64,000 nt of DNA from contig NZ_JAJONF010000007.1 of assembly GCF_021462265.1 (NCBI RefSeq), positions 1-64,000 of the forward strand. Direction: 5' to 3'. Position numbers and translations under genes: made by a program. The first letter of the stretch is position 1; every line of letters begins with the position of its first letter. Below, piece by piece: positions 1 to 8,705 of the stretch. The DNA is from Streptomyces shenzhenensis. Lineage in GTDB: Bacteria > Actinomycetota > Actinomycetes > Streptomycetales > Streptomycetaceae. The notes beneath the pieces are model-generated. The model had not been told where the DNA came from, ran no database searches, and saw only the letters and a program-made list of their open reading frames with translations.

Positions 1-85
1 GGTCACCAACGGGAAGGTCGACTTCTACAACGCCTCCGGGAACGTGAACCTGATCGCGGACCTGACCGGGTACTTCACCAAGTAA
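1..85 (+). CDS. C-terminal end of a secreted modular protein (truncated by window edge)
   Basis: Reading from base 2, the frame encodes 27 residues ending GNVNLIADLTGYFTK and stops with TAA at 83-85. These residues match the end of the C-terminal module of the next protein (KVDFYTNSTTNLIVDVAGY), so this is the last strand of an LDTR-type repeat module. The upstream gene was therefore probably another secreted protein with the same tail modules, making two such genes in tandem on the same strand. Nothing more can be said about its function from this fragment. Confidence 0.8.
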   Translation, partial: VTNGKVDFYNASGNVNLIADLTGYFTK

Positions 86-403
86 GCCCGGGGTGCTGGC
101 CGAACTGCTACTCGTCGGACTGATCGCGGAGTTGGCGGAGGGCGGGCGGGACCGGGGAAGGGGCGACAGAGGGCACGGACCCCTCAGGGATCACCGGACT
201 CGACACCCACGTGATGTCGGAAGTCCTGCGGTTACGTTGAAACCCTGCTGGGGGACATAAGCCATCGATTCTGATAAGAAATGCTCCAAATTCCGGCGAA
301 GTTGGTTAGTTCCCTGCGTGCCGCGTTGAAACCAGCCCGCCGGATTCCGCTCAAGGCGCCGGCGCTGACCGTATTGACGGTGCCTCAGTTGTGAAGGGAA
401 TGC
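86..403. other. Intergenic gap upstream of the sedolisin gene
   Basis: This 318-base gap holds no supported gene. It should contain the promoter of the S53 peptidase gene. A purine-rich Shine-Dalgarno stretch (gaaggga, about 393-399) sits just upstream of the ATG at 404. I see no clear inverted repeat or consensus promoter. Confidence 0.5.
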
Positions 404-3400
404 ATGACCAGGAAGATTCAGGCCGCGCCGGGACGTCGCAGACGCTCGGCGGGCGAGATCGACACGAGGGCCAGGGGAGTGGTGGCGTCCACCGTCACCC
501 TCACTCTCATCACTGCGGCCGCCCTCTCCGCCACCGCGGTCAGCGCCAACGCCACGACGCGGCCGGACGCGCCCAACCGAATAGGCACGGCTCCACGGGT
601 GCCGGCCGGCGCGAGTGCCGTCGGCGCCACCGCCCCGGGAACCACGCTGCACCTCAGCGTGCACCTGTCCCCGCGTGACCCGAAGAGGCTGACCGACTTC
701 GTCACGGCGGTGTCCACCCCGGGCAGTCCCCTGTACCACCATTACTTGGCCAAGGGGCAGTTCGCCTCGGCCTTCGGCCCCACCCGGGCCACCATCGCCG
801 GCGTCTCCCAGGCGCTGAAGGCGGCCGGCCTCAGCCCCGGCAAGGTCAGCTCCGACGGCCTTTCCATCCCCGTGACCGCCACCGTGGCACGAGCGTCCCA
901 CGCCTTCGGCACCAAGTTCAGGAACGTCCGGCTGAAGGACGGCACGACCCGCTACCTCAACACCTCGGCCCCCGCACTGCCCGCCGACGTCGCGGCGTCG
1001 GTGACCGGGATCGTCGGCCTGAGCAACGTCAGCACCGTCACCAGCCACCACTCGGCCGTCCGGCATGTGAGCGAGCCAACCTCTCTCGCAAGGAGCAGCC
1101 CCCGCACGGTGGCCCCCCGGACGTACAGCCCGGGGCTCTGCGCCGACTTCACCGGTTCGGGTCTCACCGACGGCACCGACTACTACAGTCCCGGGAAGCT
1201 GGCCGGCAATTACGGGATGACGAGTTCCTCCGCCGTCGGAGCGGGGCAGACGGTGGCCGTGTTCGAGCTGGAGAACGTCGACAACGCCAGCATCGCCTCA
1301 TACCAGTCCTGCCTGGGCACCAGCACCTCGGTCTCCCACGTGTACGTCGACACGACGGCCGGGTCGGGTGCCGCGGCCGGCAGTACGGTGGACGGCGCGA
1401 CGGTCGGCGTGGAGTCGGCTCTCGACATCGAGGACCTGATCGGCCTGGTGCCGGGCGCGAGCATCATCGACTACCAGGGCGTGGACGCCTCGTCCGCCAC
1501 CGACCAGAACGTGATCGACGTCTATCAGAAGATGGTCACCGACGACCAGGCGCAGGTCATCTCCACCAGCTGGGGTCTGTGCGAGGCGCTTGAGAGCAGC
1601 GCGACCGCGAACGCCGAGAACACGATCTTCGCAGAAGCCGCCGCCCAGGGCCAGAGCGTCGTCGCCGCCTCGGGCGACAGCGGTTCCAGCGACTGCGAAC
1701 CCGCGACCGGCTCCTCCTCCGCTGCCGTCGACGACCCGGCGAGCCAGCCCTACGTCACCGGCGTCGGCGGCACCACCATGAACGGTTCGGGCAGCTCCGC
1801 GACCCAGGCGGCGTGGAATTCGGGCGGCGCCGGCAGCGGCGGCGGCGTCTCCGCACGCTGGAAGCCGACCGTCTACCAGGGCGGTGTCGCCACCACGACC
1901 ATGCGGGCGGTCCCGGACGTGGCCGCCCTGGCCGACCCGGGCGCGGGCTACCCGATCTACTACCTGGACGACACCCAGTCCGCCAGCCCCCTCCCCGGCA
2001 TCATCGGCGGAACCAGTGGCGCGGCCCCTACCTGGGCCGCCGCCATCGTCCAGGCCAACGCCTCCGGCGCCTGCCAGACCAACGGCCAGGTCGGTTTCCT
2101 CAACGACGCCGTCTACCGGGCGGGGCGGAGCGACTATCCGAGCGGCTTCTGGGACGTCACCAGCGGCAACAACTCCGTGTTCGCCACCGGCTTCACCGCG
2201 GTCGCGGGCTATGACGAGGTCACCGGCCTGGGGGCGCCCAAGGAAGCCGGCCTGATCACCTCGGTGTGCGCCCCCAAGGGCACGGCGGCCACCGGAGCCT
2301 CCACCTTCCACCCGCTCGCCAGCCCCGAACGGGTGCTGGACACCCGCAACGGCACCGGCTGGGGCCTGAGTTCCGTCCCGACGAAGCATGCTCTTGTCGC
2401 CGGCGGCACCGCCCCGGTCAGGATCGAGGGCGCGGCGGCGATACCCAACAGCGGTGTCACCGCCGTGGTCGTCAACTTCACGGTCACCGGGACCACCGGC
2501 GGCGGGCACCTCACCGCATGGCCCGACGGCACCACCAAGCCGTCGACCAGCAGCCTCAACTGGAGTTCCGCAGGCCAGACCATCGCGGCCTCCGCGACGG
2601 TCAAGCTGGCCGGCGACGGCGTCCTGGACATCTCGACCAACACCACCACCCAGCTGATCGTCGACGTCCAGGGCTACTACACGAGCGGCACCACCGGGAC
2701 CCGGTACTCGGCGCTGAACCCGTACCGCCTGCTGGACACCCGCAACGCCACCGGGATCTCCACCACCAGCAAGATCTCCAACGCGGTGATCAGCCTCAAG
2801 GTCCGCGGTCATGGAGGCGTACCCAGCAGCGCCACCTCCGTGGTGCTCAACCTGACGGCGACCCAGACCGGCAGCAGCGGCTACCTGGAGGCATACCCCG
2901 AGGGCGCCGCCCGCCCGACCGCTTCCAACCTCAACTGGTCGGCCACCGGGACCACGCTCGCCAACATGGCCGTCGTGCCGATCGGCAGTGACGGCAACGT
3001 CAGCATCTTCGTCCACGGCACCAGCCACGTGCTCGCCGACGTCTTCGGTTACTTCTCGTCGTCCGGCACGACCTTCAAGACGGTGACCCCGTCACGGCTG
3101 TTGGACACCAGGCAGACGACGGCGCTCGGCTCCGGCAAGTCGCTGGCCCTGCAGATCTCCGGTCGTGACGCCATTCCGACGACCGGCGTCAAGGCCGTCG
3201 TCCTGACCGTCACGGTCACCGGCACCACCGGAACCGGTCACCTCATCGTCTGGGCCGACGGCACCAGCCGTCCGACCTCCTCCAACCTGAACTGGGTGAA
3301 GGGCAGGACGATCGCCAACCAGGTGATGGTGCCGGTCGGCTCCGACGGCAAGGTGGACTTCTACACCAACAGCACCACCAACCTGATCGTGGACGTCGCC

Positions 3401-3415
3401 GGTTACACCAGCTGA
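404..3415 (+). CDS. Secreted sedolisin-family (S53) serine-carboxyl peptidase with three C-terminal LDTR modules
   Basis: The 1003-residue protein has an Arg-rich N-terminus and hydrophobic signal peptide with likely cleavage near residue 50 (SANA). A pro-kumamolisin-type activation domain occupies about 80-215. The S53 catalytic domain covers about 245-650: Glu337 and Asp341 (ESALD), oxyanion Asp425 (SGDSG) and nucleophile Ser538 (GGTSGAA), with spacings like those of sedolisin. The calcium-site-like YDEVTGLGAP closes the domain. After about residue 655 come three copies of a roughly 115-residue beta-rich module, each starting with a (R/Y)(L/V)LDTR motif and ending V(D/A)DVxGY. The pro-domain should keep the enzyme inactive until secretion, with activity at acidic pH expected from the family. 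The module may bind the cell surface or polymers; that is inference. A strong terminator follows. Confidence 0.93.
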   Translation: MTRKIQAAPGRRRRSAGEIDTRARGVVASTVTLTLITAAALSATAVSANATTRPDAPNRIGTAPRVPAGASAVGATAPGTTLHLSVHLSPRDPKRLTDFVTAVSTPGSPLYHHYLAKGQFASAFGPTRATIAGVSQALKAAGLSPGKVSSDGLSIPVTATVARASHAFGTKFRNVRLKDGTTRYLNTSAPALPADVAASVTGIVGLSNVSTVTSHHSAVRHVSEPTSLARSSPRTVAPRTYSPGLCADFTGSGLTDGTDYYSPGKLAGNYGMTSSSAVGAGQTVAVFELENVDNASIASYQSCLGTSTSVSHVYVDTTAGSGAAAGSTVDGATVGVESALDIEDLIGLVPGASIIDYQGVDASSATDQNVIDVYQKMVTDDQAQVISTSWGLCEALESSATANAENTIFAEAAAQGQSVVAASGDSGSSDCEPATGSSSAAVDDPASQPYVTGVGGTTMNGSGSSATQAAWNSGGAGSGGGVSARWKPTVYQGGVATTTMRAVPDVAALADPGAGYPIYYLDDTQSASPLPGIIGGTSGAAPTWAAAIVQANASGACQTNGQVGFLNDAVYRAGRSDYPSGFWDVTSGNNSVFATGFTAVAGYDEVTGLGAPKEAGLITSVCAPKGTAATGASTFHPLASPERVLDTRNGTGWGLSSVPTKHALVAGGTAPVRIEGAAAIPNSGVTAVVVNFTVTGTTGGGHLTAWPDGTTKPSTSSLNWSSAGQTIAASATVKLAGDGVLDISTNTTTQLIVDVQGYYTSGTTGTRYSALNPYRLLDTRNATGISTTSKISNAVISLKVRGHGGVPSSATSVVLNLTATQTGSSGYLEAYPEGAARPTASNLNWSATGTTLANMAVVPIGSDGNVSIFVHGTSHVLADVFGYFSSSGTTFKTVTPSRLLDTRQTTALGSGKSLALQISGRDAIPTTGVKAVVLTVTVTGTTGTGHLIVWADGTSRPTSSNLNWVKGRTIANQVMVPVGSDGKVDFYTNSTTNLIVDVAGYTS

Positions 3416-3436
3416 GGCGATCCGGCGCCGCGCTGG

Positions 3437-3473
3437 TGATGCCCCGCAGACCATCGTGGTCTGCGGGGCATCA
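3437..3473. terminator. Strong hairpin terminator after the S53 peptidase gene
   Basis: A perfect 17-bp inverted repeat (TGATGCCCCGCAGACCA and its complement) is separated by a 3-base loop and begins 22 bases after the stop codon. There is no long T run, which is normal for Streptomyces terminators. Confidence 0.85.
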
Positions 3474-3896
3474 CAGTTCGGAGTGTCATTGACCTCGATC
3501 CTGCGCGCACCCAGCAGAGTCGTAGTCTTGATGACGTAGTTGATCTTCGGGTCCGGGTAGCTGCCAGGAGGCCCGGTAGCAGACTGGCGGCGTCGGGGAT
3601 TGACACCTCTCAACTATGCACGGACGGGTGCGGACGCGGGAACAACTGCAGGCCGGCTTCGGCGTCAGTGCCGCGACGGGTTACTCCGCATCCGCAGCAC
3701 CACTCTCCTCCTCGCGTCCTTCGTCCCTGACCAGGATCCCGTCACTCACCGGCGGATCGATGCACAGAAACCAAACAGTCTGCGACTGGACGGATGCTTC
3801 AAGTGAGATTCCATATGGATGTACGGCCATCGTCCCTTCCCGGGTGACTCGAATCCCGGGCGTATGGACCGTAGCTCGGCCGCGGCCAAACGACAG
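3474..3896. other. Gap between the S53 gene and tRNA-His
   Basis: No gene is supported in this stretch of about 420 bases. A short minus-strand frame around 3500-3565 reads YPDPKINYVIKTTTLLGARR, which looks protein-like and may be a gene scrap. At about 3850-3860 the motif GACTCGAATCCCGGG resembles the T-arm of the neighbouring tRNA-His but does not fold as a tRNA arm. Confidence 0.4.
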
Positions 3897-3932
3897 AAAA
3901 GCCCCTAACCCACGTTTCCGCAGGGCAGGGGC
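3897..3932 (-). terminator. Terminator of tRNA-His
   Basis: Read on the minus strand, 12 bases after the tRNA 3' end, GCCCCT pairs with AGGGGC around an inner GCCC/GGGT pairing. The stem is followed by TTTT (aaaa at 3897-3900 on the plus strand). This is a Rho-independent terminator layout for the tRNA transcript. Confidence 0.65.
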
Positions 3933-3944
3933 CCTTCCTGTAAG

Positions 3945-4017
3945 GGTGAGTGACGGGACTCGAACCCGCGACATCCTGGACCACAACCAGGTGCTCTACC
4001 AGCTGAGCTACACCCAC
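3945..4017 (-). tRNA. tRNA-His (anticodon GTG)
   Basis: The minus strand folds as a complete cloverleaf. The acceptor stem is GTGGGTG paired with CACTCAC, with C73 as discriminator. The D arm is GCTCAGCTGGTAGAGC, the anticodon stem-loop is CCTGG-TTGTGGT-CCAGG with GTG anticodon, and the T loop is TTCGAGT. The base just before the acceptor (4018) is G, giving the G-1:C73 pair that identifies histidine tRNAs. The 3' CCA is not encoded, as is common in Streptomyces. The gene lies 114 bases downstream of orn. Confidence 0.97.
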
Positions 4018-4131
4018 CACGACCGGCGGTGATTCTGTGGTTTCTCCGACCGGCCGAGAAAAAGTGTACAGGGTCCGAAGGGGTGCTCGCGCACGGCTTT
4101 CCGGGAGCCGTCTCCGGGGCCTCCCGGGTGC

Positions 4132-4734
4132 CTATTCCGCAGGCAGGACGTGCTTGGCCGCGATCGTCCGCGCGGTGTCCGAGTCCGGGCCGGGCTGCGG
4201 TACGAAGATGGCCTCGCGGTAGTAGCGCAGTTCGGCGATCGACTCGCGGATGTCGGCGAGGGCGCGGTGGTTGCCGTTCTTCTCGGGGCTGTTGAAGTAC
4301 GCCCGCGGGTACCAGCGCCGGGCCAGCTCCTTGACGCTGGAGACGTCGACGATCCGGTAGTGGAGGTATCCCTCCAGGGCCACCATGTCCCGGGCCAGGA
4401 AGCCGCGGTCGGTGCCGACGGAGTTTCCGCACAGCGGGGCCTTGCCGGGTTCCTTGACGTGCTCCCGTACGTAGGCCAGGACCTGCTCCTCCGCCTCGGC
4501 GAGCGTCGTGCCGCCGGCCAGTTCGTCGAGCAGGCCGGACGTGGTGTGCATCTGCCGCACCACCTCCGGCATCGTCTCCAGGGCTTTGGCCGGCGGACGG
4601 ATGACGATGTCCACGCCCTCGCCGAGCACGTTCAGCTCGGAGTCGGTGACCAGTGCGGCCACCTCGATGAGCGCGTCGTCGGACAGCGAGAGGCCGGTCA
4701 TCTCGCAGTCGATCCACACCATGCGATCGTTCAT
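4132..4734 (-). CDS. orn: Oligoribonuclease (DEDDh 3'-5' exoribonuclease)
   Basis: The 200-residue protein is full length for Orn. It has the DEDDh exonuclease motifs: Asp9 and Glu11 in WIDCEMTG, the central Asp in NSVGTDRGFL, and the NHRALADI motif carrying the catalytic His and final Asp. Orn degrades di- to pentaribonucleotides to mononucleotides and also clears the linear pGpG produced from cyclic di-GMP. It acts in the cytoplasm and needs divalent metal ions. The ATG at 4734 is preceded by an AGGGTGG ribosome-binding site. It lies downstream of adpA on the same strand, the arrangement I recall as ornA-adpA in Streptomyces. Confidence 0.97.
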   Translation of the reverse strand: MNDRMVWIDCEMTGLSLSDDALIEVAALVTDSELNVLGEGVDIVIRPPAKALETMPEVVRQMHTTSGLLDELAGGTTLAEAEEQVLAYVREHVKEPGKAPLCGNSVGTDRGFLARDMVALEGYLHYRIVDVSSVKELARRWYPRAYFNSPEKNGNHRALADIRESIAELRYYREAIFVPQPGPDSDTARTIAAKHVLPAE

Positions 4735-4968
4735 GCGACCACCCTAAAGCTGACGTCGGCGTTTGGGTGCCCCCGGTGCAGCGCCGACGTTCGGCCGCCG
4801 CCGTGGAGGCTGCGCCGCCCCCGGCCCCGCATCATCGGCCTGCGGCCTCGTCTTCAGAGGCCGGGCGGGCCGAGTGGGGGCCGGGCGCCGTTGTTCCTGG
4901 GTGCGGATCGGGCCGGGTGGGGTGGTGAGGGCGGCCCACCCGAGCGGGTCGGGTGGGCCGGTGGTGGG

Positions 4969-6141
4969 TCAGCTGCCGGTACGGGGGCCCGGGAGGCTCG
5001 GTGACAGGCCCACCGTGGCTGTCCTGCGGGTCTGCATCGGTAGGACGCCCTCGGGGTACGGGACCGCGAGCGGACCCGTCTGTGCCAGCGGGGCCGGTTC
5101 CGGCGTGTCGGGGCGGTCGGACTGCGGGCGGCGTGCCCGGTAGGCCGCCCGGTACGCCGCCGGGGACGAACCCAGCTGGCGCCGGAAGTGGCCGCGCAGG
5201 GCGACGGGGGAGCGGAAGCCGCAGCGGCCCGCCACCTCGTCCACCGAGTAGTCCGACGTCTCCAGGAGCCGCTGGGCCTGGAGGACCCGTTGCGTGATCA
5301 GCCACTGGAGCGGCGCCGACCCCGTCAGCGAACGGAAGCGGCGGTCGAAGGTGCGGCGGCTCATGTACGCGCGGGCAGCCAGCGTCTCCACGTCGAACTG
5401 CTCGTGGAGGTGCTCCAGCGCCCAGGCGACGACCTCGGCGAGCGGGTCGGCGCCGATCTCCTCTGGTAAAGACCGATCGAGGTAGCGCTCCTGACCGCCC
5501 GAGCGGCGCGGCGGGACCACCAGACGGCGGGCGAGCGCGCCGGCCGCCTCGTTGCCGTGGTCCGTCCGCACTATGTGGAGACAGAGGTCTATTCCGGCCG
5601 CTGTTCCGGCGGAGGTGAGGACGTCGCCGTCGTCCACGAAGAGTTCCCGTGGGTCGACGTGCACCGACGGATAGCGCTTGGCCAGCGTCGGCGCGTACAT
5701 CCAGTGGGTGGTGGCCGGGCGGCCGTCCAGCAGGCCTGCGGCGGCCAGCACGAACGCGCCCGTGCACAGTCCGACGATGCGCGCACCCTCTTCATGGGCG
5801 CGGCGCAGCGCGTCCAGTGCCTCTTCCGGTGGCGGCGCGGTGATCGAGCGCCAGGCCGGTACGACGACCGTGCCGGCGCGTGAGATCGCCTCCAGGCCAT
5901 GCGGCGCGGTGAGTTCCAGGCCCCCTGTGGTCCGCAGCGGGCCTTCCTCGCCTCCGCACACCAGCAGTCGGTAGCGCGGTACGCCGGCGTCCTGGCGGTC
6001 TATCCCGAACACCGACAGCGGGATGGAACTCTCGAATATGGGGCCGCCGCTGAACAGCAGCACCGCGACGATCTCCTTGCGGCGTCGCCCGGAAAGTTTC
6101 CGGACCGCGGCTTCCGGCGCGGCAGTGGAGTCGTGGCTCAT
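4969..6141 (-). CDS. adpA: AdpA (BldH), AraC-family master developmental regulator with DJ-1/PfpI domain
   Basis: The 390-residue protein has a ThiJ/PfpI-like dimerisation domain at about 23-195 and two AraC-type helix-turn-helix motifs at about 235-335 (LAARAYMSRRTFDRRF and VAGRCGFRSPVALRGHF). AdpA activates hundreds of genes for aerial growth, secreted proteases and antibiotics. Identity rests on this architecture plus the ornA neighbour. Leu225, in the linker between the two domains, is encoded by the rare codon TTA (5467-5469), as expected for adpA orthologues that depend on the bldA tRNA. The C-terminus after about 340 is a Pro-rich tail. The ATG at 6141 follows a long leader. A divergent or autoregulatory region lies upstream (6142-6518). 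Confidence 0.96.
   Translation of the reverse strand: MSHDSTAAPEAAVRKLSGRRRKEIVAVLLFSGGPIFESSIPLSVFGIDRQDAGVPRYRLLVCGGEEGPLRTTGGLELTAPHGLEAISRAGTVVVPAWRSITAPPPEEALDALRRAHEEGARIVGLCTGAFVLAAAGLLDGRPATTHWMYAPTLAKRYPSVHVDPRELFVDDGDVLTSAGTAAGIDLCLHIVRTDHGNEAAGALARRLVVPPRRSGGQERYLDRSLPEEIGADPLAEVVAWALEHLHEQFDVETLAARAYMSRRTFDRRFRSLTGSAPLQWLITQRVLQAQRLLETSDYSVDEVAGRCGFRSPVALRGHFRRQLGSSPAAYRAAYRARRPQSDRPDTPEPAPLAQTGPLAVPYPEGVLPMQTRRTATVGLSPSLPGPRTGS
5467..5469 (-). promoter_or_regulatory. TTA (bldA-dependent) codon in adpA
   Basis: Codon 225 of adpA reads TTA on the minus strand within the interdomain linker. In Streptomyces, TTA is read only by the bldA leucyl-tRNA, so translation of AdpA is expected to await bldA expression. 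The codon is seen directly; the control is established for adpA in other species. Confidence 0.92.
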
Positions 6142-6518
6142 CCTGCTAAGCCCCCCTCGGTGGTCGCGGCTCCTCGGTTGTGTCGCTCCTGCACGTTTCC
6201 CCTTGGTCCTGCACGAGTCCCCCGCCGTAAGACGTCAAGATCGAATCTACTGGTTTCCGCGGTCTCGCGGTGACCAGTTCGACACGCCGCCGATTGTCGA
6301 CATGACAACTTGGCGTGAAGCATTCGATCACGAAGGGTTGCACTCACGGGCCGTGCAGGGAAGTGCGCCTCGTGGCAGTGGCCAAACCGCATAGGGTGCG
6401 GAGGGTCCCGCAGACCCTTTCCGTGCAGGTGGAACGGGGGTTGGGGGGTGGTCGGAAACCCTCTTTCACAGGTCCGGGAAGTTGGCTGAAAATCAGCGTT
6501 CGTGTGCGCGGAAACCGG
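6142..6518 (-). promoter_or_regulatory. Long upstream regulatory region of adpA
   Basis: These 377 bases before the adpA start hold no supported gene. At 6311-6320, TGGCGTGAAG matches the AdpA site consensus TGGCSNGWWY at nine of ten positions, compatible with autoregulation. A run of AT-rich bases around 6290-6310 (gattgtcgacatgacaact) is unusual for this genome. A long leader is typical of adpA genes. Confidence 0.55.
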
Positions 6519-6531
6519 TCAGTCGACCGGT
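6514..6531. promoter_or_regulatory. Inverted repeat upstream of adpA
   Basis: ACCGGTC-AGTC-GACCGGT is a perfect 7-bp inverted repeat around four bases. It overlaps the stop codon of the small membrane protein gene and lies about 375 bases upstream of adpA. The CGGT cores resemble half sites of gamma-butyrolactone receptor (ArpA-type) operators, but the match is partial. Confidence 0.4.
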
Positions 6532-6857
6532 GTACTGCTCCGGGTGTGACGTCCGCCTCTCCGGGCGGCCGCCGGGTGCCTCGCACCGTGCTCCGAGCGG
6601 CGCAGCAGGAAGCGACAGGCGGCGGTGACGGCGGCGAGGCCGAGGGCGGTGCCGGCCGCGCCGGCCGGCGAGGTGCCGTACCAGAGGAGCACCACGGGGA
6701 CGAGCGCGCAGGAGAACGCGGCCCAGCGGACCACTTCGTCGGCGGTGCCGGGGGCCGGGCGCGGGCCTGGCGTCCGGGGCGGGCCCGGCGTCCGGGGCGG
6801 GCCCGGGGCCCGGTGGGCGCCGGGGGCGGTGGGGGCGGTGGCGCGCGGTCGGGGCAT
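6519..6857 (-). CDS. Small membrane protein with Pro-rich N-terminus, unknown function
   Basis: The 112-residue protein begins with a Pro/Gly/Arg-rich segment of about 40 residues, including a repeated PRTPGP unit. Two hydrophobic helices follow (about 46-62 and 66-84) and then a basic, Arg-rich tail. A good ribosome-binding site (GAGAAGGA) lies 8-10 bases before the ATG. It is divergent from the universal stress gene and co-directional with adpA, 377 bases away. I recognise no family; position next to adpA is the only functional hint. Confidence 0.7.
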   Translation of the reverse strand: MPRPRATAPTAPGAHRAPGPPRTPGPPRTPGPRPAPGTADEVVRWAAFSCALVPVVLLWYGTSPAGAAGTALGLAAVTAACRFLLRRSEHGARHPAAARRGGRHTRSSTPVD

Positions 6858-7246
6858 GGTCGTATTCCTTCTCGGTGCTCGCGCTAGTCGCGGTGCTTGT
6901 GGTACTCCTCGTGCTCCCTCGTGCTCCGTCGTGACGCACTCGTACCGGAATCAACGCGTGTGCGAGCCGTCGGTCACCGTGCGTGCGGCTTCCGGTGCTG
7001 TCCGAATCCTGTGCAAACCGCCTGTACGGGGCAGCAACCATTGCGTTACGGGCGCGGCTCGTGCATGCTCCCTGGAACCCCTAACCGACTCCGGGGAAGG
7101 TCCCCTACGGAGAGTGCGCGGGATCTGGGCTGAGGAGGCGTGCCGCCGTACCCTTGGGGGTATGGGGTTGGGAAGATGTTTCCCGGACACAGCTCCGCCG
7201 CACACTGTCGTCCCTCCCACACAAGGATCACAACGCCGAGACAGCC
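6858..7246. other. Divergent intergenic region before the universal stress gene
   Basis: This 389-base gap separates the small membrane protein gene from the divergent stress-protein gene and should carry both promoters. A frame from 7154 could extend the stress protein upstream, but the extension lacks family similarity and a ribosome-binding site. No operator stands out. Confidence 0.45.
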
Positions 7247-7774
7247 ATGGCCGGTCACGAATTCTTCGATCCAGCGGACCGCAAGCGGCCGGTCGCCGAC
7301 CCCACGGCGGCCGATGCGCTGGCGGCGGAAGAGTCACGCCCTTCCTGCGATCCCGCCTTCAAGCACGGGGTGGTCGTCGGCTTCGACGGTTCCACCTCCA
7401 GCGAGCGCGCCCTCGCCTATGCGATCGGGATGGCCCATCGCTCCCGCGCGGGGCTGATCATCGTCCATGTCGCCAACCGGCTGCCGACCACCGTGTGGGC
7501 CGGCTGTGAACCGCCGGTGTTCGTCGACGTGCCGGACCACCGCACCGAGGTGCTCGGGCTCGAACTCGCCTGCGCGGAGTACCTGGCCGAGGTGCCCTGG
7601 ATCCTCGTCGAGCGCGGCGGCGACATCTGCCACGAACTCGAAGAGGTGGGGCGGGAGTACGAGGCCGACGCGATCGTCGTGGGGTCGACCCACGGAATCG
7701 TCGGCCGGATCTTCGGCTCCGTGGCCGGCAGACTCGCCAAGCGGGCCAAGCGGCCCGTCGTTGTCATTCCGTAA
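7247..7774 (+). CDS. Universal stress protein (UspA family)
   Basis: From the ATG at 7247 the protein has 175 residues. It carries one Usp domain: the N-terminal strand VVVGFDGSTSSERALAYA and the C-terminal nucleotide-binding motif GSTHGIVGRIFGSVAGRLA, which follows the G-2x-G-9x-G(S) pattern of ATP-binding Usp proteins. The family acts in stress adaptation and dormancy. A unique N-terminal extension of about 35 charged residues (MAGHEFFDPADRKRP) precedes the domain. The start is chosen because upstream residues lack family character; the ribosome-binding site is weak. It is followed on the same strand by a YaaH-type membrane gene. Confidence 0.88.
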   Translation: MAGHEFFDPADRKRPVADPTAADALAAEESRPSCDPAFKHGVVVGFDGSTSSERALAYAIGMAHRSRAGLIIVHVANRLPTTVWAGCEPPVFVDVPDHRTEVLGLELACAEYLAEVPWILVERGGDICHELEEVGREYEADAIVVGSTHGIVGRIFGSVAGRLAKRAKRPVVVIP

Positions 7775-7928
7775 CTCCGCGTTCTCCCAGGCGAGATGCG
7801 CCATGGGGACGGTCCGGCTCTCTTCGTGCGGTGCCTGAAATTCCTGGCGCGTGGAGGTGTTTGTGCCCTTGTGAAGGGCATATATCGGTCACCGCGCACA
7901 ACTGCACAAGGCATGAAGGGAGCCCGCC

Positions 7929-8495
7929 GTGGACAATGACGTCTCCGCGGGAAGCGGAACCACCACCGTGGCCGGTCGACTCGCCCTGGGAATAACCCTG
8001 TTGGCGTTCGGACTCGGCACCACCGGTGTCATCGACAACGTCACCACCTCTGACGCCGTGTCAATCGCCCACTACGTGGGCGGAGTCGCCCTCTTCCTCG
8101 TCGGCCTGCTGGCCTTCCGTGACCGGGACGCCGTGACCGGCACGGGCTATGTGGTCCTCGGCGCGCTCTGGTTCACCTGGGCCGTCTCGTCCGGCGGCCA
8201 GTCCTCGGCCAACGGCGCCGGGCTCTTCCTGCTCCTCTTCGCCCTCGTGGCACTGTCGTTGACCCTCGCGGGCGGCGACCAGCTCGGACAGGGCATGCAC
8301 GGGCTGCTGTTCCTGGCGATGCTGGTGCTCGCCGTCGCGCAGTTCGCCGGCAGTTCGTCACTGACCAAGGCCGGCGGCTGGGTCGCGGTGGCGGCGGGGG
8401 CGGTGGCCTGGTACGCCGCGACGGCCGCGCTCGCGCACTGGCCGACGGTGCTTCCGGGACGGGCTGCCGGCCGGGGAGTGACGGCCCACGGCTGA
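7929..8495 (+). CDS. GPR1/FUN34/YaaH-family membrane protein
   Basis: The 188-residue protein has about six hydrophobic helices. Its central FLVGLLAFRDRDAVTGTGYV-type segment resembles the GPR1/FUN34/YaaH signature of acetate/succinate uptake proteins. The GTG start at 7929 is supported by a gaaggga ribosome-binding site 8 bases upstream. Family members carry acetate or act in acetate signalling; substrate here is inference. It lies downstream of the stress-protein gene and converges on glmS. Confidence 0.8.
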   Translation: MDNDVSAGSGTTTVAGRLALGITLLAFGLGTTGVIDNVTTSDAVSIAHYVGGVALFLVGLLAFRDRDAVTGTGYVVLGALWFTWAVSSGGQSSANGAGLFLLLFALVALSLTLAGGDQLGQGMHGLLFLAMLVLAVAQFAGSSSLTKAGGWVAVAAGAVAWYAATAALAHWPTVLPGRAAGRGVTAHG

Positions 8496-8621
8496 AAAGG
8501 CAGCCGACGCCGGGGAGTCGGGCGGCCCCGGCGATCCAATGAGCGGACCCTCGCGTGGCGTTCTGCGCACGTGGGGGTCCGTTCGGCTGTCCGGCCCGTG
8601 CGGGTGCGTGGGGGGCTTGTC

Positions 8622-8668
8622 GCGCAGTTCCCCGCGCCCCTGAAAGAGCAGGGGCCGCGGAACTGCGC
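8622..8668. terminator. Hairpin repeat between convergent genes
   Basis: GCGCAGTTCCCCGCGCCCCTG pairs imperfectly with CAGGGGCCGCGGAACTGCGC around a six-base loop. This is the common Streptomyces intergenic palindrome found between convergent genes. It sits between the YaaH gene and glmS and probably terminates both. Confidence 0.7.
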
Positions 8669-8705
8669 ATGCATCCCCCAACGCACCCGCACGCCTCGAA
8701 CGGTC

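Noticed and set aside
1298..3028. Long minus-strand open frame over the S53 gene
   Set aside because: It is the antisense shadow of a high-GC gene; composition lacks protein-like motifs and the plus-strand gene has full catalytic features.
3841..3875. T-arm-like motif near tRNA-His, possible attachment-site remnant
   Set aside because: Only about 8 bases plus a few scattered positions match the tRNA and the stem does not pair correctly; no integrase gene is near.
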